From an uncultured bacterium (GTDB taxonomy: Bacteria > Bacteroidota > Ignavibacteria > UBA10030 > BY39): 64,000 nucleotides of DNA. Location of the stretch: the NCBI GenBank assembly GCA_937967455.1, contig CALCJK010000007.1, forward strand, positions 104,883-168,882. Reading direction: 5' to 3'. Under the pieces are notes generated by a model, which saw only the letters and a list, made by a program, of their open reading frames with translations, was not told the origin of the DNA and did not search any database. The position numbers and the translations under genes were made by a program. This document shows, in pieces, positions 8,954 through 18,102 of this stretch; position 1 is the first letter of the stretch, and each line of letters starts with the position of its first letter.

Positions 8954-11900
8954 TTACTTCATCAGGACCATCTTCTTAACTTGTGTGAACTTCTGTACAC
9001 TCTCACCAACACCTTCAGCAGTTATTTGATAGAAGTAAATACCTGATGCAAGTTTACCAGCATCAAATTCTACTTCGTTCATACCTTCTGTGAAGAGTTC
9101 TTTGTTTGCAAGAGTTGCAACTTCTTGACCAAGAACGTTGTAAACTTTCAAGGTCACTATTGCATCCTCAGGCAGTATGAACTGAATTGTGGTTGTTGGG
9201 TTGAATGGGTTAGGATAGTTCTGAGCAAGTTCGAAGACATCCGGTACATCCGCATACTTACGTTCAGTTGGGGTTATGCGTGCAATCAAACCACCCTCAT
9301 CGATACGCAAGAATGAAACTTCGGTTAGGTCTTTTACACCTTTCAGCACAGTAGCACTTCCAAAGCTAATTGTATCAACTGGTCCTGCAAATGCTTCGTT
9401 AAGCTTGCGGACTAACTGATAATATAGATTTGGATCGCCAGTCTTTGAAGTCATAGCAGCGCTTACCTGTGCATAGATATCCTTTATCTTCATACCGTTG
9501 AATGGGATGAGTGCTGCCGTGGTGTCATCAAATACAAGCTCACCAAATCCAAGAGCAGTATGTTCAGTTGCACTTGCAGCGATAGCAAGCTTCAATGCAA
9601 CAAGCTCTGCAAATAACTTGTTATTGTGCTTGCTAGGTGGTAATGTCTTTTGCTCCTTAACCAATGGTTTGCCATTCTCAAATAGATCGAAGAATTTTGG
9701 ACCACCAGTATGGATACCTGTCTTATCTCTGAGTGACTTCTGTACATCTGTGTATTTTGCCATTAGCACCCAACCAAAGTCCTTTGGTGCTTCTGGATGT
9801 GGTGTACCAACAAGTAAACCACCATCTGCTGTAAATCCACCATCAGCATAAACTTCCTGGATCAAGTTTGCATAAGTTGGCATTGGCAACTCGAGATACT
9901 CGAATCCAGGTGTAATATTAACAGCAAAATGTTCTTTTGGATTTGCACCCCAGTAGTACTTCTTAATTTGCTGTGGTTTACCCTTCTTGCTATAACCTTT
10001 TACTATTACTGAACCACCATCTGGAATAGTTGCACCGGTGAAATCAAACTTCTTCTTGGTGTCGCCACTGACTGATGTGAACGGTTCAGCAGTTAAACCA
10101 CGATCAAATGCTACATCGTTCTTGAATTGAATATGCAGTTCAGTTTGATCGCTACCAGTGTTATTGGTTAATGTAAATTCCCAATAACCACCAATTGGTT
10201 TACGCTTTGCTGGTTTTGGTACCTTACCCTTTGCATCAACAGCAACGATATCTTCTGGTAGAAAGCTGCGGAACTTTGTGAAATCTAATACTGTGCTTAA
10301 GCCAAAGTTCATATCAGTAAGTACCATTCCGCTGGTGTTAATATCAATATCATATTGTCCGCTTGCTGGTGCAGTCACATATTTTCCTGCTGGTGGAACT
10401 GCTGCGAGAACATTAGCACCAAAATCTGCAAGGAGGTTATACAATCCACCGCCTGCTGTTACGGTTGATCCAGACATTGGGCCTGTTAAGTTGACAGTGA
10501 TACCATCCATTCCAGGTTCGGTCAAATCTTTCACACCGTTGTGATTGATGTCTTTATAAACAACACCAGAAATTTCTGCATACTTGAAGTTACCAAAGTC
10601 AACATCACCAACCACCTGTCCATCTGCGGTAATCTCAACAGTGTGAGAACCGCCTGTTGGATAAGTATTCTTCCAGCCAACTTGCAGATCTTCAGTCAAA
10701 GTGTAAGTACCTTCAACCAAATTTTCGAAAGCAAATAAACCACCACCAGCTGTGACAGTGGAGCCACTAATTGGACCTGTGAGGTTAATTGTCCAGCCAT
10801 CAAGACCTGGTTCACCTGCATCCTTAACACCATCGGCATTCAGGTCATTCCACTTCATACCGGTGATCGATGCATTAGCCCAGTAGTTACCAAAATCTAT
10901 ATCTGTAACACTCTCACCAGGGGCAAGAGTTATTGAGTAACTTCCACCAACTGGGTATGTATTAACCCATCCAGGTTTCAAATCTTCTGTTACAACATAG
11001 TTACCATCAAATAATTCAGCAAATTCATATTTACCTTCGCTATCGGTAAGCTTGGAATCGGTAGCATCACCTGATAGGTTAATAGTCCAGCCTTCAAGTC
11101 CGACTTCACCAGGATCTTTCACACCATCCTGGTTTATATCATACCACTTCATACCAGCAATGCTGCTAGCTTCTGCAATTCCGAAGTCGTCAAATGCATA
11201 TCCAATATCAGTTACATATGGATCTGAACCGAAAGTAATCCTGAATCTTATTGGTATGGTTAATCCTGCTAAGTCAAATACTTTAAGTTGGGCATAATCC
11301 CAATCTGGCCAGTTGTAATTTGTACCTGAGAATGCTGGTGGACCCCAGATAAGATCTCCACTCTCATTATTATACCAGTTTCTTCCATTTGGATCTTCAA
11401 ATGTTCCTAATCTGATCCAGGTTACGCCTAAATCAGGTGTGTACTCTACAATAGTACCATCCCAATCTATTTCTGTTGAGAATTTATGCCAGAAGCTCAA
11501 AATTGGTTTCTGTACACCACTGAAATCAAAGAATGGTGAATAAACGGCAGCTTTCCAGTTTACAAGGTAATCAGCATTAGCTGGACCTGTAAACCAGGCA
11601 TTTGTACCGCTATGTGCACCACCTAATTTTGTAGGATCGCCTAATATCCAATGATTAGTACCTTCAATAGCGCCAGATGTCCAGGTTATAGTTTTTGGTG
11701 TTTCAAAATCCTCAAAATATGGATAGGTGCTAACAACCTGAATATCCAGAACTTCCTGTGGCCTGCTATAGGTGTCATTCGAAGGTTTCTCATCACCAAT
11801 TAATTCAGTTGTTGCAATTAAGGTATATGTACCGGGTGCTGTTGGTGTCCAGGTAGCTGTAAAAGTATAATTAAGATATGTGTATGGTGGTACTGGATCT

Positions 11901-13840
11901 GTAGTTTCAACAACATTTAATAACTCCGTCATCCCATCCATTACCTTGAATCTTATTGGAATAGGATAAGTGTTTATAGAATTATTATATACTCTTACAA
12001 TAATTGCAGTTGGATATCCTGGAGGAATACCACCCTCAAATGGTGCTAAGATTGCTTTAGCCTGTGCATCATAATTAAATGGAGTTGTAATAAATGCATC
12101 CGCACCAACATCAACCGGTGTCTTTGCGGATCGGAGTTCATCATCTATATCATATAAATATGTATAAGCTGTGGTTCCCATCTGATCTGCAGGAGATACA
12201 TCACCAAGTGCTTCGGAAATGTGTGCATCAGTATCACTTACAAATAATGGATCACCAAATACACTGTGTTCATCAAATCCGGTAATGAGTTGCCATTCTT
12301 CTAATGTTGCAGCCAGATAAGCAGGACCTGATGGCCATGGATTTGGGCACTGTGCAAAAAATCCACCACGATTCTCGTAATACAAATTATAATCCATATC
12401 TACTACCAAAGCACCAGAAGCCGCTTCAGTAAACCAGAGATGTGAGCGGACAGAACCATCTCCGCGCTGCAAGGAGAATATATTGTTATATGCTTTTATA
12501 TCATCATAATGTGCAGGATCTGTATTTGAACCAAAGAAGTTACCGTCCCATATATATGCGGTGAATCCGACACCTTCACTGGCATCCATAACAACATGGA
12601 AAGTATTGTGATAAAACTCAATTTCAGAACCGATACCAGTTGCACCATAAGGCGGTCCTGTTGGATTTCCAATAATCATATCCATACCTCTACCACCAGA
12701 ACCTGTTCCAAAATTGTGTATATCATAAATCATATTATTGTGCAGTGTCGCAGAAAGCTTATAATTTACGTTAGTGCCTGAACCACCAAAAATCATTACT
12801 ATTGGTCTGGAAGCACCAGCTAAATTTACAATATTAGAAATTTTATTGTATGAGGCTTCGATATTTGCGGAACCGATACGGAAATTGAAAGCAACTGGTG
12901 TTCCACCAGCTGGTGAAGTAAATATACCGTTTATTTCGTTTTTGTAAATGGTAACGTTTTTAACATTTTCTGTCCATATAGCACTAAATTGTAAATGATC
13001 ATTTATATTAGTTGAGTTACCACCACCTAAGAAATTATTTGTTATAGTATAATTATTAGAGAAATTTACACCGTTTTGACCTCTAATAAATATTCCACCA
13101 CCCCCGCGCATAATCAAGCAATTATCTATAACCATATTGGATTGTGGGCCTGGTGTACCAGTTATGGCATTATCAAAACGCACAACATCTAAACCACCCT
13201 GAGATAAATTACGGTAACCAATAATATTTAAATTTTTAAATGTTAAGTTATTTGAATTTAATCTAACAATTATAGCATTAGCTCTTGGTGTAATGGTTGT
13301 GTCCATTTCAATGGTTAAACTCCGGTCATTTCCACCGCTGTTTGAACCATCCCAGATAATATTTTTAGTTGTTTGGAAATGTAGACCATATCTAAATCCA
13401 GCTAAAGTCGCTCCACCGGAAAAATAAATATTTGCAACATTTCCAGGTGCAGGTTTAAATGTTACTGTATAATCATCCATCCCTGGAAAAGCTTTTATTG
13501 TTAATCCGGTGTCGGTGTAGCTTGGATCCGTGAAAAGGAATATTACATGGTTACTAATACCGTTACTATTCAGGTAAAGAACAGCATCATGTAAAGTTGG
13601 AAAGTTAGTTGGACCTGGAGATGTAGTACCAATTGTGTAAGTCCCAGCGAGAGGTTGTTTGTTGGGATTATGGAATACAGGATAAACTACATCGGAAGCT
13701 GATTGAATAATTTCTTGATCAGAACCAGCTATTTCCTTTTGTATTGGAATTGATTGTGTGACTCTTTCCTTTTGTCCTACTGCGAAAACCAGTGAGGTAG
13801 AAAGAATCAACAGTAAAAATAAATTAAGGATACGATTCAT
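8954..13840 (-). CDS. Giant secreted beta-helix / SdrD B-repeat protein with T9SS sorting domain
   Basis: 1628 residues. Signal peptide (NLFLLLILSTSLVFAV), then a right-handed parallel beta-helix region (about 70-560, repeated short N-N-x-I/F coils), a CARDB-like domain near 590, a MAM-like domain from about 703 (YFEDFE ... FDDFGIAE), three SdrD B-like repeats near 893, 991 and 1090 (each with GxxxxDxNxDGVKDxxExG and ending DxDFGN), a long unassigned region (about 1187-1500), and the sorting domain from about 1541 (NYPNPFNPTTT). SdrD B-type repeats often bind calcium through the D-x-N-x-D-G loop, visible here in all three copies. A strong ribosome site (AAAGGAGG at about 13846-13853) precedes the ATG. 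By eye its base composition is richer in G+C than the neighbouring housekeeping genes. Likely a surface-anchored adhesin or polysaccharide-interacting protein; no lyase active site was identified in the beta-helix. Confidence 0.9.
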   Translation of the reverse strand: MNRILNLFLLLILSTSLVFAVGQKERVTQSIPIQKEIAGSDQEIIQSASDVVYPVFHNPNKQPLAGTYTIGTTSPGPTNFPTLHDAVLYLNSNGISNHVIFLFTDPSYTDTGLTIKAFPGMDDYTVTFKPAPGNVANIYFSGGATLAGFRYGLHFQTTKNIIWDGSNSGGNDRSLTIEMDTTITPRANAIIVRLNSNNLTFKNLNIIGYRNLSQGGLDVVRFDNAITGTPGPQSNMVIDNCLIMRGGGGIFIRGQNGVNFSNNYTITNNFLGGGNSTNINDHLQFSAIWTENVKNVTIYKNEINGIFTSPAGGTPVAFNFRIGSANIEASYNKISNIVNLAGASRPIVMIFGGSGTNVNYKLSATLHNNMIYDIHNFGTGSGGRGMDMIIGNPTGPPYGATGIGSEIEFYHNTFHVVMDASEGVGFTAYIWDGNFFGSNTDPAHYDDIKAYNNIFSLQRGDGSVRSHLWFTEAASGALVVDMDYNLYYENRGGFFAQCPNPWPSGPAYLAATLEEWQLITGFDEHSVFGDPLFVSDTDAHISEALGDVSPADQMGTTAYTYLYDIDDELRSAKTPVDVGADAFITTPFNYDAQAKAILAPFEGGIPPGYPTAIIVRVYNNSINTYPIPIRFKVMDGMTELLNVVETTDPVPPYTYLNYTFTATWTPTAPGTYTLIATTELIGDEKPSNDTYSRPQEVLDIQVVSTYPYFEDFETPKTITWTSGAIEGTNHWILGDPTKLGGAHSGTNAWFTGPANADYLVNWKAAVYSPFFDFSGVQKPILSFWHKFSTEIDWDGTIVEYTPDLGVTWIRLGTFEDPNGRNWYNNESGDLIWGPPAFSGTNYNWPDWDYAQLKVFDLAGLTIPIRFRITFGSDPYVTDIGYAFDDFGIAEASSIAGMKWYDINQDGVKDPGEVGLEGWTINLSGDATDSKLTDSEGKYEFAELFDGNYVVTEDLKPGWVNTYPVGGSYSITLAPGESVTDIDFGNYWANASITGMKWNDLNADGVKDAGEPGLDGWTINLTGPISGSTVTAGGGLFAFENLVEGTYTLTEDLQVGWKNTYPTGGSHTVEITADGQVVGDVDFGNFKYAEISGVVYKDINHNGVKDLTEPGMDGITVNLTGPMSGSTVTAGGGLYNLLADFGANVLAAVPPAGKYVTAPASGQYDIDINTSGMVLTDMNFGLSTVLDFTKFRSFLPEDIVAVDAKGKVPKPAKRKPIGGYWEFTLTNNTGSDQTELHIQFKNDVAFDRGLTAEPFTSVSGDTKKKFDFTGATIPDGGSVIVKGYSKKGKPQQIKKYYWGANPKEHFAVNITPGFEYLELPMPTYANLIQEVYADGGFTADGGLLVGTPHPEAPKDFGWVLMAKYTDVQKSLRDKTGIHTGGPKFFDLFENGKPLVKEQKTLPPSKHNNKLFAELVALKLAIAASATEHTALGFGELVFDDTTAALIPFNGMKIKDIYAQVSAAMTSKTGDPNLYYQLVRKLNEAFAGPVDTISFGSATVLKGVKDLTEVSFLRIDEGGLIARITPTERKYADVPDVFELAQNYPNPFNPTTTIQFILPEDAIVTLKVYNVLGQEVATLANKELFTEGMNEVEFDAGKLASGIYFYQITAEGVGESVQKFTQVKKMVLMK
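10300..11165 (-). repeat. Three SdrD B-like repeats
   Basis: Three consecutive units of about 290 bp in the 8954-13840 gene encode W/Y-x-D-x-N-x-D/N-GVKD-x2-E-x-G followed by an 'INL(S/T)G' strand and a closing D-x-D/N-FG. The first two are close copies (both contain NTYP(V/T)GGS); the third is more diverged and lacks that segment. Confidence 0.8.
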
Positions 13841-14369
13841 AAATCCTCCTTTTGTTGTTTGTTGTTGTGAATTAATTGAAACATTTAATTATAGTTTGAT
13901 TCATTCTAAAATTATATTGATTTGAATTGATTTCATTGATTGAGAGATATATCACCCCTTTCTGATATTTAATTTTTTGTTGGCAAGTTGTAGCAAGTTT
14001 CATTTTACTAAAAATTTTTATTATACATTTTAACTTATCAGCATTGCTTATACAGATCCTGCTACATAAAATCAAAAACAACTTTTAATATAATGTCAAT
14101 AAATCGCTGAGCCTAAATCTTCAATACTTCTTCATTAATCGGAGAGAAACAAAATTTCAATACTTTTAAAAAACCTGCTCAAATATAATACTTTATTTTA
14201 TAAGTGTCAAGTTCTACTACTTTTAACGCTTGAAGCTTACTTAATAATCCTAACAAATACACATATAATATATACTTTTTTTACAAAAAGTCAAGTTTTT
14301 AATGTTAATAAATAGTAAAATTTTTTATCAAAAATATTTTTTTGAAAAATGCTTGGGAATTGGCTAAAA
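13841..14369. other. 529-bp intergenic region: long 5' leader and promoter of the beta-helix gene
   Basis: Very AT-rich. It holds the probable promoter at 14180-14210 (minus strand), about 330 bases of untranslated leader down to the start at 13840, and the 3' end of the aro operon. The leader contains AGAAAGGGGTGAT on the minus strand (around 13950-13960), a Shine-Dalgarno-like string with no suitable start codon after it. No tRNA, ncRNA family or convincing coding gene was recognised. Confidence 0.5.
14180..14210 (-). promoter_or_regulatory. Candidate promoter of the 8954-13840 gene
   Basis: On the minus strand TTGACA begins at 14210 and, 20 bases after TTG, TATATTTG ends at 14180: a perfect TAnnTTTG -7 element with the N20 spacing seen at several other sites in the window. 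Predicted transcription start lies near 14173. Confidence 0.6.
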
Positions 14370-14381
14370 TCAGGCATTTTT
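14345..14381 (-). terminator. Weak candidate terminator of the aro operon
   Basis: AAAAATGC (14345-14352) and GCATTTTT (14374-14381) form an 8-bp AT-rich stem that starts inside the last codons of aroC. On the minus strand it is followed by a T-rich stretch. The 21-base loop makes it weak. Confidence 0.3.
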
Positions 14382-15428
14382 AAGCAAATTCACCAGTACT
14401 ATTGCTGTCATTGCTTCAGCTACAGGTATAATACGCGGACAGATACAGGGATCGTGCCTTCCTTTTATTGAAATTTCATATTCTTTTCCAGAAATATCAA
14501 CAGTTGTTTGTTCCTTTCCAATCGAAGAAGTCGGTCTTACAGCAATTCTAAAAATAATATCTTCACCAGTTGATATACCACCTAAAACACCACCCGAATA
14601 ATTTGTTTTAGTTTTTATCCTTTTCAATTTCCGATCATAATAAAATTCATCATTTTGCTGACTTCCAAACATTGTTGTACACTTAAATCCTGTACCAATT
14701 TCAAAAGCTTTTACGGAAGGAATAGATAACATTGCATATGCAAGCATTGCATCAAGTTTATTGAATACTGGTTCACCAATTCCAGCCGGACAATTTTTAA
14801 CAACAACTTCAACAATACCACCGACAGAATCTTTTAGTTTCTGTACTTCAATTATTTTTTTTATAATTTTTTTAGCTGCATTTTTATCAGGACAACGAAC
14901 TGGATTTTTTTCGATTTCATTATAATCAATTTTTTTTGCTTCGATATTAAAAACTGATTTAGTGTAACCAATTATTTTTATATTTTTTTGTTCAAGGATT
15001 TTTTTTGCAATAGCACCAGCAGCAACTCTGGCAAGAGTTTCTCTACCAGAAGCTCTCCCACCACCACGATAATCATATATTCCATACTTCGCAAAATATG
15101 TAAAGTCGGCATGCCCAGGTCGAAATTTGTTTTTAAGATCCAGATAATCTTCCAAACGCTGATTGCGATTAAATACAATCATACAAATTGGTGTGCCAAG
15201 AGTTTTACCTTCAAAAACACCACTTAATATTTCAACTTTATCATCTTCAATACGCTGCGATGTTATAAAACTTTGTGCAGGTTTGCGCCTATCAAGTTCT
15301 CGCTGAATATCTTCCTCACTCAAAGTTAAATTAGATGGAACACCATCAACAATTACACCTATTGCTTTGCCATGACTTTCACCAAAAGTAGTAATTTTAA
15401 AATTTTCACCAAATGTGTTACCGGTCAT
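14370..15428 (-). CDS. aroC: Chorismate synthase
   Basis: 352 residues, normal family length. Converts 5-enolpyruvylshikimate-3-phosphate to chorismate with reduced FMN, the last step of the shikimate pathway, in the cytoplasm. Seen: GESHG at residues 16-20, the basic signature around GRxSGRETLxRVAAGAIAK, and the C-terminal RHDPCICPR motif. It is the last gene of a compact operon aroB-aroDE-aroA-aroC, starting 9 bases after the aroA stop codon. Its monofunctional or bifunctional (flavin reductase) status cannot be read from the sequence. Identity is very secure. Confidence 0.97.
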   Translation of the reverse strand: MTGNTFGENFKITTFGESHGKAIGVIVDGVPSNLTLSEEDIQRELDRRKPAQSFITSQRIEDDKVEILSGVFEGKTLGTPICMIVFNRNQRLEDYLDLKNKFRPGHADFTYFAKYGIYDYRGGGRASGRETLARVAAGAIAKKILEQKNIKIIGYTKSVFNIEAKKIDYNEIEKNPVRCPDKNAAKKIIKKIIEVQKLKDSVGGIVEVVVKNCPAGIGEPVFNKLDAMLAYAMLSIPSVKAFEIGTGFKCTTMFGSQQNDEFYYDRKLKRIKTKTNYSGGVLGGISTGEDIIFRIAVRPTSSIGKEQTTVDISGKEYEISIKGRHDPCICPRIIPVAEAMTAIVLVNLLKNA

Positions 15429-15437
15429 ATTTTATTC

Positions 15438-16703
15438 CTAATTAACATATAATTTTTCAAACTTAACCCAGAATTCTGGAAAAGATTTTTTAACGCATTC
15501 TGAATTTTTTATTTTTATACCTTTTATTCTTAAACCAGCAATCGCAAAGCTCATTGCAATACGATGGTCATTATATGTTTCTACCTCTGCACCATGATAT
15601 GAATTCGACGGTTCTATTACAATTCCATCTGATAACTCAATAACCTTTGCACCAAGCTTCCTTAATTCATTCGAGATAGCTTTCAACCTGTCGGTTTCTT
15701 TGTATCGAATATGCTCTACATTGTAAATTTTAGATTCACCATCAGCAAATAATGCAAGAATTGATAATACAGGTACAAGATCTGGAAACTCATTAGCATC
15801 AATTTTTAGAGCTTCAATTTTTGTATCTTTGGCATTTACCCAAATACCATTTTCAATTTCCTCAATTTTACAATTCATTCTTTTAGCAATCTGTAAGAAT
15901 TTTGAATCTGCCTGTTTAGAATTTGCTTTCAAGTTTATTAATCTAATTTCTCCATTCAAAATCATCGCAGCCAATATAAAATAAGCCGCCGACGAGTAAT
16001 CTCCCTCTATTATATATTCAGTTGGTTTGTATTTAAGCTTATTATCCACAAAAAAGAAGGATTTTTCAAAATCCACTTTTACCCCAAAAGCATTCATAAC
16101 ATCAATAGTCAAATCAATATATGTTCTGGAGGAAATATCCTTGTTTATGAAAATACTTACTGGATTTTCAGCATAAGGTGAAGATAACAGAATTGAGGAT
16201 AAAAACTGACTGCTAAGGCTGGAATCGATACCTGTAGTTCCACCTTTAAATTTTCTGCCTTTAATTTTTACAGGAGGGTATCCATTGGTTGTTTCGACAT
16301 CAGCACCTAAATTAGAGAGTGCATTAGTAAGGTCAAATATTGGTCTCTCTAACATTCTTCTATCTCCTGTTAAGATAGTAATACCATCGGCGAGCGTTGC
16401 GAAGCTTGCAAGAAAACGCATTACAGTTCCAGCATTACCCGTAAAAATTTCATGATCTGGTGCTTTTAAGGAATATGAATTACCAAATATATTCAATGTA
16501 TCATCATTTTGTGTTACTTTGACTCCAAAACTTCTTAGTGCTTCAATCATAATTTTGCAATCCTCAGCAGTTGGGAAATTTTTAATAACTGAAACACCAT
16601 TTGCAAGAGCTGCAGCAATCAATGCTCTATTAGCAATACTTTTTGAACCAGGTATTGATATTACTGTGGATATTTTTTCCAGTGGCTTTATCAATTTATC
16701 CAT
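15438..16703 (-). CDS. aroA: 3-phosphoshikimate 1-carboxyvinyltransferase (EPSP synthase)
   Basis: 421 residues. Transfers enolpyruvate from PEP to shikimate-3-phosphate. Motifs: GSKSIANRA at 19-27, GNAGTVMRF at 89-97, GDRRMLERP, and the C-terminal YNDHRIAM. The start codon lies inside the 3' end of aroDE (8-base overlap), which implies translational coupling. The residue after GNAG is T rather than a bulky substitution, so the classical glyphosate-binding loop is GNAGTVMR; the sensitivity class cannot be decided by eye. Part of the four-gene aro run. Confidence 0.97.
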   Translation of the reverse strand: MDKLIKPLEKISTVISIPGSKSIANRALIAAALANGVSVIKNFPTAEDCKIMIEALRSFGVKVTQNDDTLNIFGNSYSLKAPDHEIFTGNAGTVMRFLASFATLADGITILTGDRRMLERPIFDLTNALSNLGADVETTNGYPPVKIKGRKFKGGTTGIDSSLSSQFLSSILLSSPYAENPVSIFINKDISSRTYIDLTIDVMNAFGVKVDFEKSFFFVDNKLKYKPTEYIIEGDYSSAAYFILAAMILNGEIRLINLKANSKQADSKFLQIAKRMNCKIEEIENGIWVNAKDTKIEALKIDANEFPDLVPVLSILALFADGESKIYNVEHIRYKETDRLKAISNELRKLGAKVIELSDGIVIEPSNSYHGAEVETYNDHRIAMSFAIAGLRIKGIKIKNSECVKKSFPEFWVKFEKLYVN

Positions 16704-18102
16704 TTTTTATTGCTTGTCGAAAGAAAGCTTTTTGAAGGCTTGCCTGTTTTTTAAATATAGTCGAACCACTTATGATATCGCAACCTTTAGATTTCGCAAA
16801 GATCAAGAGTCGTGTAATAGCTGGATTATAAACAAAATCAACCACAAGCATACCGGGTTTAAGAACGCTCTCTTCAACAGGTGAAGCGGTATAATCAGGC
16901 ATCATACCTACCGATGTAGCGTTTATCAAAATCTGAAACTTGTGTTTTGATATATTACTGAACTTATCGTATTCACATTTGAAATGTTGTGCTAAATTTT
17001 TAGCCTGAAATTGATCCCTTCCAAAAATAACTACTCTGGCTTTTTTTTGCACTGCTGCATAAATAGCACTTCGTGCAGCACCACCCGTTCCTAAAACCGC
17101 AACAGTTTTTCTGGATAAATTATCCGGTAACAAACTCAACATTGCCATTGCATCAGTATTATAACCATATAAACGATTATTCTTTTTGATGATTGTATTT
17201 ACAGCACCAATTCGTTTTACTTCATCGGAAGCTTCATCAATATATTTTACTGCAACTTCTTTGAATGGTTTTGTAATACTCAAACCAGTTATAATCGGTT
17301 TAAATTCCTTTATGAACTTATGAAAGTCATCTACAAGAAAATTTAGGTAAATAGCATTTAATTTGTAGCTCTTAAATGTGCGATTATGTGTATAAATTCC
17401 TTGACTATGCTTTACAGGATTCCCTGCAAGTCCAAATATTTTTGTATCGGAGTTTATTTTTTTGTAATTATAAACATCCAGAAGTTGTTTAACAGGTATT
17501 TGTCCCTCTGCAGTTAGAAGTTCTGGCTTTAGAGCAGCATAAGTAATTGCAGAGCCAAACTTAGGAGCTAAAATCCTACTTATTTCACCTTTTTCGCCCA
17601 TACAAAAAGCAACAAGCTTTATTGCATCTTTTTCATTCTTTTTTAAAAATTTAAAAACCTTGATGTTATCATTAATATCATTTGCATAGCAGGCAATTTT
17701 TATATAATTGGGCGAATATGATTTTAATTTATTATATATTGATTGAAGTTCTGCTGGAGTTTGTTTAAAATTATGATATGATAAAATAACATTCGTCTTT
17801 TTTTCTTTAGCATATTTGATCAATTTAATGATATTATCTGTTAGCATTTCAGCATCTATATCAATGAAATCAGCCTTTAAATCAACAGCTCTGGTAAGTA
17901 AACTAATAAATTCAGTTTCGTTTATTGATTTATCGCGCAGTGTAAATATTATTTTGGGTCGAGGTTGCGTAAGTATATTTTCGAGATCTAAATCTCGTGC
18001 CTTCTCTACTCTTAACTCAATAAAATCATAAACAGAATAGATTTTATCATATAATTTTAAAAACTTTTTGAAATTATCAACAATTATGCTAACGCAAATC
18101 AT
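16696..18102 (-). CDS. aroDE: Bifunctional 3-dehydroquinate dehydratase (type I) / shikimate dehydrogenase
   Basis: 468 residues, a natural fusion of two pathway steps. Residues 1-215 are a type I dehydroquinase: the Schiff-base lysine is probably K135 (NYIKIACYA) and the general-base histidine H110 (ILSYHNFKQ). Residues 222-468 are shikimate dehydrogenase: substrate loop GNPVKHSQG (228-235), catalytic Lys in SITKPFK (K278), N302 and D317, and a NADP-binding loop GTGGAA at 338-343. The usual HSxSP motif is altered to HSQGIYTHN, but the key residues remain. Fusions of these two enzymes are known in plants, chlamydiae and some Bacteroidota-related bacteria. Its start overlaps the end of aroB by 14 bases. 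Fusion should channel dehydroshikimate between active sites (inference). Confidence 0.94.
   Translation of the reverse strand: MICVSIIVDNFKKFLKLYDKIYSVYDFIELRVEKARDLDLENILTQPRPKIIFTLRDKSINETEFISLLTRAVDLKADFIDIDAEMLTDNIIKLIKYAKEKKTNVILSYHNFKQTPAELQSIYNKLKSYSPNYIKIACYANDINDNIKVFKFLKKNEKDAIKLVAFCMGEKGEISRILAPKFGSAITYAALKPELLTAEGQIPVKQLLDVYNYKKINSDTKIFGLAGNPVKHSQGIYTHNRTFKSYKLNAIYLNFLVDDFHKFIKEFKPIITGLSITKPFKEVAVKYIDEASDEVKRIGAVNTIIKKNNRLYGYNTDAMAMLSLLPDNLSRKTVAVLGTGGAARSAIYAAVQKKARVVIFGRDQFQAKNLAQHFKCEYDKFSNISKHKFQILINATSVGMMPDYTASPVEESVLKPGMLVVDFVYNPAITRLLIFAKSKGCDIISGSTIFKKQASLQKAFFRQAIKNG

Noticed and set aside
8954..13840. Calling the beta-helix protein a pectate lyase
   Set aside because: Beta-helix pattern alone does not show catalytic residues; none were identified.
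13872..14081. 69-residue minus-strand reading frame in the leader of the beta-helix gene
   Set aside because: Very AT-rich codons, no ribosome site at the start, no motif, and it lies in the predicted untranslated leader.
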